DNA from: Duffyella gerundensis
Lineage (GTDB): Bacteria; Pseudomonadota; Gammaproteobacteria; Enterobacterales; Enterobacteriaceae
Direction of reading: 5' to 3'
Assembly: GCF_001517405.1 (NCBI RefSeq)
Contig: NZ_LN907828.1
Location: 1 to 64,000 of the forward strand
Length of the DNA stretch: 64,000 nucleotides
The position numbers were made by a program, and so were the translations under genes. The notes beneath the pieces were generated by a model. The model saw nothing but the letters and a program-made list of their open reading frames with translations. It did not search any database and was not told where the DNA came from. Shown here piece by piece: positions 63,831 through 64,000 of the stretch. The first letter of the stretch is position 1. Each line of letters begins with the position of its first letter.

Positions 63831-63859
63831 TGCGGTTTATTTTTCTAATCTAAACCGCA
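63831..63859. other. Inverted repeat after the importer operon
   Basis: TGCGGTTTA and TAAACCGCA, nine-base perfect arms with an 11-base loop, about 70 bases after the last stop. No T run; it may be an mRNA end or an operator for the next gene beyond the window. Confidence 0.45.
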
Positions 63860-64000
63860 GCTCAATAAACTGTAAATACGCATACTGGAATAACCCTTCT
63901 TCTATTTCTGTCACCTGTAAATAAATATGTCCTTCCGCTGCGTGCCCAGCCGCGCACCCCCTGATCAGAAAGGGTTTTTCTTATATTCCCTGCCTTTTTT

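Overview
This 64 kb window looks like the chromosome of an enterobacterium, most probably an Erwiniaceae member (Pantoea, Erwinia or Mixta type). The basis is the gene content (a ter tellurite operon, a YbiU-type DUF1479 protein, an E. coli-sized TreR/TreB/TreC set with TreR and CRP sites, a second maltose-type PTS) and the overall codon usage. I see no rRNA, tRNA, CRISPR array or intact insertion sequence. Density is high and most of the window is accessory metabolism, transport and regulation.

Layout. 1-4.5 kb: end of the ter operon (terB end, terC, terD, terE, terF), then tspO. 4.5-14.3 kb: small catabolic and resistance units (aldo/keto reductase with divergent LysR, DapA-family lyase, phospholipase D-type protein, secreted metallo-beta-lactamase-fold hydrolase with divergent LysR, MccF-like S66 peptidase, CatB/Vat-like acetyltransferase). 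14.3-17.1 kb: a MalI-like repressor and a MalX-like PTS permease with a perfect MalI-type operator. 17.2-19.2 kb: six small unrecognised genes on one strand. 19.7-22.8 kb: an exported flavoprotein dehydrogenase and its triheme cytochrome c. 22.8-24.2 kb: a gene-poor stretch with a broken RelE-like toxin. 24.2-31.8 kb: YbiU-like protein, DeoR regulator, a GAF-(degenerate GGDEF)-EAL protein, a membrane GGDEF protein with an altered active site, and an exported DsrE-like protein. 32.1-35.8 kb: MarR/OhrR-like regulator with two tandem NADP-binding proteins, an SDR/HxlR divergent pair, a DUF596-like protein. 36.1-40.4 kb: treR divergent from treBC.

40.5-48.2 kb holds the most unusual locus: seven same-strand genes encoding two glycosyltransferases, a HemN-like radical SAM enzyme, two related proteins that each contain two copies of one alpha/beta domain, an MFS exporter and a glutathione-transferase-like protein. 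It resembles a small natural-product pathway that I do not recognise. A soluble PAS-PAS chemotaxis-type transducer and a class II UvrA (a family that includes drug self-resistance proteins) follow.

52.6-55.8 kb: a two-component system, an exported HbpS/GlcG-like haem-binding protein whose ribosome binding site lies in a perfect hairpin, and an outer-membrane barrel. 56.1-57.6 kb: a second treB, inverted relative to the first, with blocks of identical DNA that suggest gene conversion. 58.2-63.8 kb: a complete dipeptide/oligopeptide-type ABC importer operon. A 13-base palindrome, GTGACGTTGTCAC, recurs in three intergenic regions with a one-base variant in a fourth; I cannot explain it.
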